From the NCBI GenBank assembly GCA_003290165.1, contig QNQO01000219.1, forward strand, positions 992,001-1,056,000: a stretch of DNA of 64,000 nt, read 5' to 3'. How positions within the stretch are numbered: position 1 is the first letter of the stretch; each line of letters opens with the position of its first letter. Below the pieces are notes generated by a model, which did not search any database, was not told where the DNA came from, and saw only the letters and a list, made by a program, of their open reading frames with translations. This DNA is from Berberis thunbergii. Its lineage: Eukaryota; Streptophyta; Magnoliopsida; Ranunculales; Berberidaceae. Both the position numbers and the translations under genes were made by a program. Below are positions 10,901-22,233 of the stretch, in pieces.

Positions 10901-11183
10901 GTTATTTAAATTTTATTTTGTCTGACGAATTACTCACAATCCAAGGAAGAATAATAAATTTTCATAAATCAAAAATATTGTACCCAAATTATTAACCAGA
11001 ATCCTAAGAAACGAAAGACATTGTTTACTTACTGTATGATCAATGCAATCAACCAACGGAGGAATTGAAAAACTGGCGGGCATTGTTGAACTCATGTATG
11101 GAGTTATTTACTTGCACTGGGTGGCAACGGTGCTTTTAGAGACATGAAATTCTTTATGTGATGAATAAGATAATGCTTAAACC
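10901..11183. other. No recognisable feature
   Basis: Unique AT-rich DNA between the tRNA-like sequence and the start of the Tat-lineage gypsy element. I see nothing supportable in it. Confidence 0.4.
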
Positions 11184-11188
11184 ATAAG

Positions 11189-13649
11189 TAATGCGTCCAA
11201 ATCTATGGATCTCCTATAAATTTGACCTGCAAAACAAGGGGTAGATTGCCATATACCAAGTTTTGGTGGTCGAAGGCACTTCGATGTTTAAGTCAATAAA
11301 TTTGTAGGAGAGATCTTACTTTAGATATAGTTTAGTTAAACTTGCTTATCTTTGTCGAATGTTCCCTTTACCTTATATAGTGGTTGTTATTAATTCTCTG
11401 TTTGACTTAAGCATGTGAGGCTTGAAAAGGGGAGACATTATTTGTAACAGTCTCCTCTTTTATGGAGATACGTCCTTGGGAGAGTAATTCCCGCCATGAA
11501 TTGTCTCCTTTGTAACGTTTCTTCACTTTAAGGAAAGACACGCTAAGTCTGGATTTGGGCCTGTGACTATGATCTGTTTTGAAGGGCCCTTTTGGGCTCT
11601 AATGGTTGGATTTGTCTTTATGGGCTTTGCAAGTCGACCTTGAATTGAAATATTTGATCCTCATGATAAATGATCTTCACCACGTGTATGGTTGTGATGA
11701 TAGTGTTTTTTTTATGTATCATTAGCTCTATGACGGTTGGATTTGTCTTTATGGGCTTTGATGCGCTATTTTAGTAGCACACAACTTAATACCCCATTTT
11801 GTGATTGTAGTATAGAATAAGTAGGGATCGTTCTAGACCGGGGATTAGAGGGCTTATCAATTAACACTAATAAAGACAACTAACAACCTAATTAATTAAA
11901 TAAAAGGGGATTGGATTTTCTAAATTAAACTATGAAAATAACTACGAAAATTACTATAAAGATAATAAAACTAAAGGGATAGCAAAGATGAGAAATTAGC
12001 TAAGGGTTTATCTCCACACACCAAACATATGCTTATAAATCAATCTTCAATAATCACTTGCAACTCGTGAGAGACAATGCTCAATATTAACCGTGACCGC
12101 ACTGCATTAATCTTATTATTTTCTCAAGTTCGTTGAATTAAACTAAGCGTCGCTTTCAAACTATTCTTATCATGTTATCTAAACAGGAATCACAAGTTAA
12201 ATAACAATCTAAGATCATTAAGTTTTGTGAAAAATATGAACACTGACTAGGCAATTACAAGTACGATCAACATCTTGTTCTTACCTAGGTTCTTACGTTC
12301 CTTGGTATTTACTACTTGTGAATACAAGATTATAACAATTAGGTGAAACTCTCCTATATTCTAGCCCCAGATCCTAGCATGTAAGTTGGCCACCTTAACA
12401 AACATATAAAGAAAAGTTCTCTATAAAGCAATTAAGCAAAACACAATCACTAATAGCAAGGAAGATTAAATTCAATTAATTTATAAAACACATGTTCGGG
12501 GCTTCGAATCCACCCCTAACAAAGAGAAGTTTAGCTAGACATATTAATCATGTTCGAATGGCAATACATAATTAAATATCAAACTAAAACTAAGTAAAGA
12601 GTTAAGAGATGAAACAAAACACTGTACCCTGATCCATGGTAGTAGAGAGAGGAGTGTTGGGGTGAAAATAATGTGATCTCTTCTTTCTCCTTCCTCACTT
12701 CGCGATCTGCTTCACTTCTGTTTCCTTTCGATATCTGCTTGTGAAATAGAGGGAGAGAAATAAGGGGATGACGAGGGGTTGTCGCGAGGAGGAGGGATCT
12801 GCGATGGTGGCGTTGTGGAAAGGTTTGGCGAGGTTGCTATTTTGATAGAGACGAGTTACGGTTTGATGAGGTGTATGGTGATGGTTGGATGATGACTGAG
12901 ACAGAGATGGGGGTTTATTGATTGGGTTTAGGGTTGATGATGAAGGTTATGGATGTGTTGGGTGTTAGGAAGGAAAAGGAGATGATGGAGGTAGCTAGGG
13001 TTCCCTGATTTTCAACAAACAGAGAGATGAAGGCGATGAAGGCTTGATGGACTATTGCGAGGATGGAGGTTGTGGATGGATGGGTTTCGATTGGGTTTGA
13101 TGGAGGCGAGGTGGATGGTTTGCTTAGGCGATGGAAGCTGTGGATGCTCTCTGCTGTGATGGATGAAGGCTAGATGGTTGGATCGTGAATGCAAGGGTTA
13201 TTGCTAGATAGATGCGTGGCTGTGGATTGGTGATGATGGGTGACGACTTGCTGTGGTTGCAAGCGTATTGCTCCAGGGCAGGTATCATCCCTTTTATAAT
13301 TGTTTTGTTTCCTTATTTGCTTGGTTTCCTTGTTTGTTTGTGTGATTTCCTTGTTTGTGTAGTTTCCTTGTTTGTGTGATTTCCTTGTGCAACTAGTTGC
13401 CAATTTGCTTCACTTAGCTTCTATTTTAGAATCTTGTAATTGAAAACCTACACAAACATGAAAATAGCAATTAATATCATAATTAACAAGTAATAGTTAA
13501 AATTATATATAAAAATATGGTACTAAAAATAGCCTAATTATGCCCCTATCAGGCTTTGCAAGTCGGCCTTGAATTGAAATAATTGATCCTCGTGATAAAT
13601 GATCTTCACCACGAGTATGGTTGTGATGATAGTCTTTTTTGATGCATCA
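11189..13649 (-). repeat. Tat element left LTR, interrupted
   Basis: 11189-11758 and 13552-13649 together match the right LTR at 31353-31869. Differences include an internal tandem duplication of about 133 bp (11603-11735 repeated from 11736 across the inserted LTR), absent from the right copy. The inner end reads GATGCATCA and is followed by a purine-rich tract on the minus strand. Confidence 0.8.
11759..13551. repeat. Solo LTR of another gypsy-type element
   Basis: 1793 bp beginning TGATGCGC and ending CCCTATCA, with a perfect 5-bp duplication GGCTT on both sides (11754-11758 and 13552-13556). There is no coding content; the ORFs inside are repetitive or random. With a single LTR and an intact duplication, the likely history is insertion of a full element followed by LTR-LTR recombination. 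The ends resemble Athila or Tat LTRs, but I cannot assign the family. Confidence 0.85.
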
Positions 13650-14710
13650 TTAGCTACTCCCATCCTTAGTTAGTGGGCATACTTACGTGGCCACTAACTC
13701 TCTAACGATTGGATTTTTTTCTTCATGATTGCATTACATTTGATGTTGTTGACAGTTGTCGCTACGTTTGCTACTCCGATGTCTCATCCACTTGTTCATT
13801 TAATGCAGCTATCGAATCCTGCACATCTTCCCATTGGCGATCTTTTTGTTGCTCGACCCTAAAAAAGGGGGCGTGAAAGCTGTATTTCTTTTTTGCATTA
13901 TCTTCATTACTAGAATTTACTTTTTCTTAGTGTAGTCAAGCCATCTAAAGCCACCACTTAAAGCCAATAGCCAAGTCAAGCCATGACATTTCGTTTCGCC
14001 TTGGTCAAAGCCAAGCAACTACCCTGAAGCCACAAAAAGCCATCGCTTTTAGCATTTTTTTTTGTGGAAGCCTGAAGCCATCAAAGCCATGGTTTCATTA
14101 AACAAAAAGTTTTTTTGTTGCCTTTTAGTCTTTCTTCTTCTCATTCTTTTTTATCTGTCTCCTTCTCATTTTAGAGCTTCATAGCTGAATCACAGAGGTT
14201 CAATAAAGCAAGAGTTGGAGATCATGTTTAAGGTACGAATCTTCTTACCTTCAACAGAGCTTCACCGAATTTCTACTGTCATGACCCAGAACAAGGAACC
14301 CACATCAATACATTGATTATCTATGCATTAATAATCTATACATTAATAATGGTGTTAACTTTTGTTTACTTAAGGTGATTGTTTATGTAAGAAACCCATA
14401 GAGCAAGGGAGAGTAGTTCTCGGGAAGATATTGGTTGGAAGTATAGTGTTGTAGTGAATGGTAACAAACATCATATCCTAGGAAGCAATATGAACACTTA
14501 CATTGACTTGAACTAACACCTCTATATCTAGTAGAAAAACATAATACATATATTTAGAAGCTTAGATACAAGCAAAATGCATATATTTACATTTTATATA
14601 TTATTATATTCATTTTTTAAGGTCGTTTTACTTGCGTAAAGCCATCGCTTCGCCTTCACTTCACACTTTGACTACCTTGTTTTTTCTCTCCTTATTCATT
14701 TTCGTCTTTG
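13650..14710. other. Tat element 3' non-coding region
   Basis: This lies between the polypurine-like tract next to the 3' LTR and the antisense ORF. It contains clustered AAAGCC(A) words at 13940-14090 and again near 14637. GTAGTCAA occurs at 13934 and in reverse complement near 14670, which might mark a degraded small transposon, but no duplication is seen. Confidence 0.4.
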
Positions 14711-15332
14711 CACAAATATAGTTCTCAGGATTCTAAGTAGTAAAGCACTTGATACATGTGAGGCTTTCTTTTTACCCAAGTGGGCAACATAGACAACTCT
14801 GGATAGTGTTCAGTATGACTACTCATTGTCGACTGACCTTGAGGTCATCTTGCCTAGAGATGACGATAGTTCTTGTCGTCCACGGCTTGGCTACATTGCA
14901 TTGTACCCTAGCATGTTTCAGTAAGGTCTTAGGCTTCCGCCCCCAAAGATCTTCTGGGAGTATTTGGATTTCTTGGGCATTGCTTTTGCTCAAATGGGTC
15001 CTAACGGCTAGGGGGTGATGATTTCAACCTTGACGAGGGCCATTCTATCTGGGATTCCTATGAATATCAGGATTTTGCACTCTGTGGTGGGGTTTAATGT
15101 AAGCAATAACCATACTTGCTATCTACGCTCTCTCACTTGTTTTAGGAAACTTAAAGATGATTTACGGGGTTGGGCAAGGTCTTAGTTTTATGCGTCCATT
15201 AATTATGGCTACTTTAAGTTACGAAATCGTCATATCATGCGATTGTTCTGGGAGCCCAAGAGGAATGAACCGTACTTGACTGCGAAAGAGCAAGTGATCC
15301 GTGATTGGTTTAATAAGCTTCCTCAAGTCCCA

Positions 15333-16748
15333 TGATGTTCACATAATTATAACATAATATACCTCTTAATATATATTTGTTAGTGTGTCAAATAGTGTAT
15401 TTTAGTTTAATTATTTTATTTTTGTATTTTTGTAGGATATGGAGTTTGAATGACAAAAGTGCGTTAGCGTGGCGAATTTGGAAATTCATAGACAAATTGA
15501 TGAAGTGGAGCGGGAGACACTCAAGCCAAAGATTAAGATAACCAAAGAAAAAAATAAAGAAAATTAGTTTTGAATTTTGGTGGAGCAAAGAAGTAATATG
15601 GATGAACATAGCCAAACCCACCTTTCAAGGGGTGGGATTCCTATGTTTGCAAATTGGGCTTCCAAATTCTATTGGGCTCCCAAATTCCATTGGGTTCCAA
15701 ATTCTCTTGGGTTTCCAATTGGGCTTCCAAAAGAGTTTAGTTTCTATTTAACACAAATAGGGCGGCACACAGCAAGAAGGCAACAACCCTTTTGTTTCCA
15801 ATTGGGTTTGAAAGAGGAGTGTTTCTCTTTACCTTAAATACAACCACAAAGAGGACAGCAGGAAAAAAAAGGAAACAGGACAGCAAAGGGGCAGAAAGGA
15901 GGACGTTGTCCAGAGCAGCAGCAACGACGCTGTCCAGTAGCAGCAAAAATGCAGGAGCAGGGAGTATGTCACTAATCCAACACACGCTGCCATGCCGATG
16001 AAGCTTCACACCGTTGTTGTTGTCATCACCTTCGCCATGTGTCACTAAACTCCACGCAAGGCGAAGATGTGAACGCCTAGATGTAACGCACTTAATTGGT
16101 ATTTGTTTCGTTTTATGCTTTCGCGATGAATAATGATGTTTATGATTCTCACTTTTATTTAATATAGGAATTTATGTTATCTGAGTGACAAAGATTTCAT
16201 CAACTTCTTCGTAGATTATTATTACGGTGGTTATCTTTTTTTCTCCATATAAGCTTAGTCACGCTTTTCTTATTTGTGGAATCTTTAAGAATCAATTGAT
16301 TCTGGTAGGCTAGTTATATGTGATCATCTTTTATTACGTTATTGTCTCCGGATATATCGTAAATTTAGGATATCACATATGACCAACTTTTATGCTTTCT
16401 CGAAAAAGTGAAATTTAAAATCCATTTACATTAGAATATATTGATGCATTGAATACTATTTTTCTGATTATGTTATTTGGGATGTGAAACACGTAATCGA
16501 GTCATCATAGCGAATCAATACTAGTTGGCGCGTGAAATTCAGGAGGGATTCTTGGAACCTTGTGACTTTTCTAAACTTGATTTTCATTAAACTAAATTCA
16601 ATTTCATATTTTAAAACTACTAGAATTTCTAAATTTAGTTTCGTGTAGTTCTTATTTCTTGACCTTGTTTTGTAGATCGCTTTTCTTCATGGGATCGACA
16701 GCCCAATCTTTACTGCAATTGACCGCATGTACTGTTTGGGCGTAATCA
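15333..16748 (+). repeat. Athila-like 5' LTR
   Basis: 1416 bp. The match to 24374-25762 extends over the whole length with scattered substitutions and small indels, for example extra sequence near 15840-15890 that is missing from the other copy. Confidence 0.93.
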
Positions 16749-16772
16749 AATTTTGTCACCATTGCCGGGGAA
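16749..16772 (+). other. Athila-like primer binding site region, decayed
   Basis: The first bases after the LTR read TTTTGTCACCATTGCCGGGG, similar to the TTTTGGCGCCGTTGCCGGGG used by this clade but with G-to-A and C-to-T type losses at CpG sites. Confidence 0.7.
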
Positions 16773-17100
16773 CAAGCGTCACCTACAAGGGAGGTTTCTA
16801 GTATTATCTTTCTTGCTCATTTTTTTAATTTTAGGTCCTTTTATTTTTTGTTTATTATTATTATTATTATTATTTATTTTATTTCTTTAAAAAAATTATA
16901 AAAAACAAAAAAAGACATTGGGGGAGTGTGAGTTGGAATAGAGACCACTTAGGGAGACTAATTAGGGTCCCACAAATTCACATTGAGACCAAATTAAGTC
17001 CTACTTCTAATTCTAACACCATGAGTAATCACGAATATGACCATGTTCGTCGTTAAAAGACTATCTCCACCCCACGCGCACTGCTACTCCATCATGTATC

Positions 17101-17930
17101 ATGTTTGCACCAAATACACCAAAGATAGATTTTAAGTCGGGTATGATACAATTATTACCCACTTTTCATGGCCTAGAGATTGAGAATCCTTATGTTCACA
17201 TTAGGGAATTCGAGGAAGTTGTGGCTACTTTCCACAACAAAGTTGAGGTTGTAGACACGGTTAGACTAAGTTTTTTTCCATTTTCCCTTAAGGAAAAGCG
17301 AAAAGGTTGTTAAACTCTTTGTGACCAAGGTCTATAAGTTCGTGGGAGGAAATGAACCAAGCATTTTTTAATAAATACTTTCCTCACCACAAAACCAACG
17401 GTCTAAAGAGACATATTTCTAACTTCTCCCAAAAGAATAGCGAGACATTATATCAAGCATGGGAGAGGTTCAAGGATCTCTTGAATACATGTCCACACCA
17501 TGGGTATGAGAATTGGCACTTAGTCAGTTACTCTTATGAGGGGCTCAGTAGTAGATAGCGTCAGTTTGTTGAGATGATGTGTAATGGAGAGTTTTTGCAT
17601 AAGGACTTTGACGAGGCCATTGAGTACCTGAATGACTTGCCTGAAAAGGCTCATACTTGGACTGGTCCAAGTGCTACTGAGAGCACAGATATAACACGTT
17701 CAGTTGGAGTCTACCAACTTAGGGAAGAGGACAACCTTAGAGCCCAACTGGATAGAGTGACTAGGGAGTTAGAGGCACTTAAGCCAAGGATGGTAGGCCC
17801 ACCCATACTGTTGTCAGAGTTGAGCTATAGGACGCCGGTTTTATATGCGGGAGAATTGAACACTTAGCACAGGATTGCCCGACCTTGACTGAGATGAGAG
17901 GGGTTTTGAGGAACAATGTAACGCCTTAGG
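17101..17930 (+). pseudogene. Athila-like gag, broken
   Basis: Three frame pieces follow one another: FHGLEIENPYVHIREFEEVV with SFFPFSLKEK, then NQAFFNKYFPHHKTNGLKRH with NSETLYQAWERFKDLLNTCP, then MMCNGEFLHKDFDEAIEYLN. These are the standard retrotransposon gag segments of plant gypsy elements. A zinc knuckle remnant (ICGRIEHLAQDCP) follows in a third frame near 17840-17880 and lacks a clear first cysteine. Gag forms the virus-like particle and packs the RNA; this copy cannot make a full product. Confidence 0.88.
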
Positions 17931-18174
17931 GATGTACAAGAAGCCTTACTCACCATTCTCTAACACTTACAATTCTGGGTGGAGAGATCACCCTAACTTA
18001 GGCTAGAAGTCCGAAGCATATCAACCTACACACTCACAGGCACAACCACCTAGGTCATACCGTGCACCTCCATACAATGCGCAATCTAACAAAAGTTCCT
18101 TATCAGACACATTACATACATTTATAGAGGCACAAGTTAAAACTAATCAAAATTTTGAGGTTGCATTTACACAG

Positions 18175-18664
18175 TTGGCAGAAGAGAACAAGGAGATCAA
18201 AAGCCAGATAACTAAGCTGACAAGTTCATTAACAGTACAAGAGCGAGGCCGAATTCCGTCATTGCCTCAAACAAATCCGAAGGGACAACTTATGGCACAA
18301 ACCTCTACCTCAAACTCTCAGAATGTCAAAGAGGTTAATGCCCACTACTCGGAGTGGTAAGATTTTAGAGGGATCAAGCTCGTCCACAACTATAGGCACC
18401 TCCCCAAATGCAAAGGAGAGCATCCCTGAGGATGAGTCCAACAAGAACATTCCAGTTTCAATTCCTTTTCCTCAAGTACTACGACCTACTGGAAAGAAAT
18501 CGGAAATGCATGGTGAGATTCTAGAACACTTGAAACATGTTAAAATTAACTTACCTTTGCTGCATGTGATTAAACAGGTACCAACTTATGTGAGGGTCAT
18601 CAAGGATATATGCACTATAAAGAGGAAGCATCATGTCATGAAGACTGCCTTCTTGACAGAATAG
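18175..18664 (+). pseudogene. Athila-like gag-protease linker region
   Basis: Coiled, polar sequence (AEENKEIKSQITKLTSSLTV) is followed in a second frame by a low-complexity linker and then by PFPQVLRPTGKKSEMHGEIL and HVIKQVPTYVRVIKDICTIK. This resembles the region before the protease in Athila-type polyproteins. A stop at 18663 separates it from the protease frame. Confidence 0.65.
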
Positions 18665-18673
18665 GTAAGTGCG

Positions 18674-19531
18674 GTGATTGAGCAGAAGACACCACCCAAG
18701 TATAAAGATCCAAGGTGTCCTACAGTCACCTGCCAGATTGGGACTCATGAGTTCGGCCAAGCCTTGTTGGATTTAGGAGCAAGTGTAAATCTAATGTCAT
18801 ATTCTATTTACTTGCGACTGGGTCTAGGAGAGATTAAACCCACATCTGTGGTACTACAATTGGCCGATAGATCAGTTAAGAAGCCAAGAGGAATAATCGA
18901 GGATGTCTTGCTGCAGATTGATAAGTTTTACTATCCCGTCAACTTTCTTATTTTGGATACTCATTCTGCGGTTAATATGGAGTCTACAGTTCTAATTATT
19001 TTAGGTAGACTTTTTCTTGCCACAACTAACACTCTTATCAATTGCAGGAACGGTCTAATGAATCTGCCTTTTGGGAACATGACTTTGGAGGTCAACCTAT
19101 TCAATATTGGCAAGCAACCACTTGATGATGATGAGTGTCATCATACCTACATGATAGACACGCTGATATCAGAGAAGGCGCTCCTGAGCGCAGATTCCGA
19201 AACCTTAGAGTACCTCCTTTCTATTTCTGATTCTGAGAGTTCACTTTATCCTGACAATGCTTTTGATATTTCTGTTGTTTCAGGGTTAAAAGATAAAGGA
19301 GGACGACAATGGCAATCATGCTTTAAGGAGTTGCCAACGGAAAGACAGAAACCACAACCATCCACCGTGGAAACTCCAAAAGTTGACCTAGCTCCACTGC
19401 CTGAGGGACTTAAACATGCATTCCTCGGACTAGGTGATACATTTCCTGTTATTATTTCTTCCGTGCTTGATAGCTCACAAAAAGAAGAATTGATTAATAT
19501 TTTATGTGAGCACAAATCTAAATTAGGTTGA
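18674..19531 (+). pseudogene. Athila-like aspartic protease
   Basis: A 285-residue open frame contains CPTVTCQIGTHEFGQALLDL followed by GASVNLMSYSIYLRLGLGEI. The usual catalytic DxGA appears as DLGASVN, and LQLADRSVKKPRGIIEDVLL and DKFYYPVNFLILDT follow, as in Athila proteases. The tail contains a serine/acid-rich connector leading to reverse transcriptase. The frame ends at 19531, before the reverse transcriptase. Confidence 0.88.
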
Positions 19532-19634
19532 ACTATAGCTGACATCACAAGTATTAGCCCCTTAATATGTTCCCATAGGATTCACTTAGAAGAAGGAGCT
19601 AACCCCCGTAGAGACCCTCACAGATGACTAAACC

Positions 19635-20417
19635 CTACTATGAAAGAGGTGGTGAAAAAGGAAGTCTTAAAATTGTTAGATGCAGGCATCATTTATCCCA
19701 TCTTTGATAGCAAGTGGGTTAGTCCAACTCAAGTAGTTCCCAAGAAATATGGAATAACAGTGTTGACTAGTGATGAGGGGTGCATGTTCCTACTAAGGTA
19801 ATGACAGGGTGGCGCATGTGCATTGATTATAGGAAACTTAATTCTGCCACCCGCAAGGATCACTTTCCACTTCCATTCATAGACCAAATCTTAGAGCGAA
19901 TAGCTGGTCATTCTTTCTATTGCTTTCTAGATGGGTATTCAGGATATTATCATATTGAGATTGCATTAGAGGATCAAGATAAGACTATTTTCACATGTCA
20001 TTTTGGTACTTATGCGTTTCGGCGTATGCCATTTGGTTTGTGTAATGCACCGGCTACTTTTCAGAGATGCATGATGTGTATTTTTAGTGACATGGCTGAA
20101 AAATATATGGAAGTATTCATAAATGATTTGACTGTTTTCGGTGATTCCTTTGATTCATGTTTACTTCACTTGAAGGTTGTTTTAAGTAGATGTGAAAAGA
20201 AGGGTCTGGTGCTTAATTGGGAAAAATGTCATTTCATGGTCCCTATGGAATAGTTCTGGGACACATAGTTTCTGATAAAGGAATCGAGGTTGATAAATCA
20301 AAAATTGAATTGATTTCTAAATTACCTACACCTAAAAGTGTCAAGGATGTCAGATCATTTCTAGGGCACGTGGGTTTTTATAGGAGGTTCATACAGAATT
20401 TTTTCTGCCACCTCTAG
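19635..20417 (+). pseudogene. Athila-like reverse transcriptase with altered active site
   Basis: Recognisable segments are WRMCIDYRKLNSATRKDHFP, LPFIDQILERIAGHSFYCFL, DGYSGYYHIEIA and RRMPFGLCNAPATFQRCM. The catalytic position reads VFINDLTVFG where the clade normally has an MDD or VDD core, so one catalytic aspartate is replaced by asparagine. A frameshift near 20230 moves the C-terminal part (GHIVSDKGIEVDKSKIELIS) into another frame. The enzyme would be inactive. Confidence 0.88.
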
Positions 20418-20448
20418 ACCATTAAGTAGCCTCCTGGTCAAAGACGTC

Positions 20449-21065
20449 GTGTTTCAGTGGACACAAGAGTGTGAGGGCGCCTTCCGAACACTCATTAATA
20501 GGCTCACCTCTGCCCACATCATGCAGCCACCAGATTGGACTTTACCATTTGAAATAATGTGTGATGCAAGCAATTATGCTGTGGGGGCTGTCTTGGGACA
20601 ACGAAGGGAAGGGAAGCCATTTGTTGTTTACTATGCTAGTCGAACAATTAATGATGTTCAAAAGAATTATTCAACTACTGAAAATGAGTTGCTAGCTGTA
20701 GTTTTGGCTTTAGATAAATTTCGTGCTTATTTGATTAGTACACCTATCACTGTTTTTACTGACCATGCGGCTCTTAAGTTCCTTCTTTCTAAAAAGGATG
20801 CTAAGGAAAAATTGATTGGGTGGATTTTACTTCTGCAAGAATTTGATCTAACTATACAAGATAAGAAGGGGGTCGAGAATGTTGTGGCAGATCACTTGTC
20901 TCGTCTGGAGTTCAATGACTCTGCCAATGGCCCACCCATCCATGATGACTTCCCTGATGAACACCTATTCGCCGTCACTCAAGTACCATGGTATGCGCAC
21001 ATTGTTAATTACTTGGTTTTCGGTAAAGTTCCATCATCATGGAGTACTCAAGATAAGCGCAAATT
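20449..21065 (+). pseudogene. Athila-like RNase H and connector
   Basis: FQWTQECEGAFRTLINRLTS, then IMCDASNYAVGAVLGQRREG, FVVYYASRTI, TTENELLAVVLALDKFRAYL and VFTDHAALKFLL give the gypsy RNase H with its D, E and D positions. VVADHLSRLEF and the region leading to integrase follow. The frame closes at about 21078 inside KRKFWSR. Confidence 0.9.
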
Positions 21066-21079
21066 TTGGTCGAGGTGAG

Positions 21080-22233
21080 AAATTTTTATTGGGATGATCT
21101 TTATCTATATAAGTATTGCCCTGACCAAATCATGAGGCGTTGTATCCCTGAAGGTGAGATTGAAAGTGTTTTACATTTTTGTCATAGTGCAGCTTGTGGA
21201 GGTCATTTTTCTATGAAAAAGACCACTGCAAAAATTTTATAGTCAGGATTATATTGGCCTACATTGTTTAAGGACACTAACCATTATTGTCGTTCTTGTG
21301 ATAGATGCCAGAAGTTAGGTGCATTGTCTCGGAGACACATGATGCCTCTTAACCCCATCCTAGTCATTGAGATATTTGATTGTTGGGGATTGATTTTATG
21401 AGACATTTTCCACCTTCTTTTGGACATTTGTATATTTTGCATGCAGTGGACTGTGTGTCTAAATGGGTAGAGGATGTGGCATGCCGGAACAATGACAACA
21501 ACACTGTTGTCAAGTTTATCAAAGAACACATTTTATCCCGTTTCGGTACACCACAAGCCATTATTAGTGATCAGGGGACTCATTTCTGTAATCTCTTTTT
21601 TGAGGCTTTGATGCGCAAGTATGGAGTTCATCACAAGGTTGCCAATGCCTATCATCCGCAAACAAATGGCCAAGCCGAGCTGGCGAACCGAGAAGTGAAA
21701 CAAATCTTGGAAAAGATGGTGAATCCTGATAGGAAGGATTGGTCCTTGCGCCTTCCTAATGCACTTTGGGTTTACCGTACCGCTTATAAGACAATTCTCG
21801 GGATGTCTCCGTATCAACTTATATATGGAAAAGCCTGTCATTTACCTGTTGAGTTTGAACATCGCGCTTATTGGGCCGTAAAACTTCAGTTAGTTGAAAT
21901 TGAAGAGTTGCGAAATGATGCCTATGAAATTCCCGAATATACAAGGCGAAAATGAAAGCGGCTCATGATAAGCAAATTCTGAGGAAACATTTCGAGCCCA
22001 ATCAATGAGTCTATCTCTATGACTCACGACTTCATCTTCGTCCTGGCAAGCTAAGATCGAGATGGACGGGCCCATTCATGGTAAAACAAGTTTTTCTCAA
22101 TGGTTCCATAGAAATTGAAGATCCATAAGATGAGAGAGTATTTAGAGTAAATGGGCAACGTTTGAAGCACTATGTGGAGTGGGTAGAGGTGCTAGACGAG
22201 ATCTCTCTGGTTGCCCCTGTCTACTTGATTTGA
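21080..22233 (+). pseudogene. Athila-like integrase
   Basis: A zinc-binding part (CHSAACGGHFSMKKTTAKIL, then CRSCDRCQKLG) has an in-frame amber codon at 21241. The core at 21380-21955 shows [40 protein letters not shown] and [18 protein letters not shown], so the D, D and E of the DDE triad are present. The C-terminal part continues in another frame to a TGA at 22231-22233. It would insert the cDNA, but this gene is broken at the N-terminus and after residue 190 of the core. Confidence 0.9.

Noticed and set aside
13012..13403. Minus-strand ORFs in the solo LTR
   Set aside because: They arise from GGATGG- and TTTCCTTG-type simple repeats in the LTR.
15737..16045. ORFs in the Athila-like LTRs (both strands)
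   Set aside because: They lie inside LTRs, differ between the two copies by frameshifts, and have no domain.
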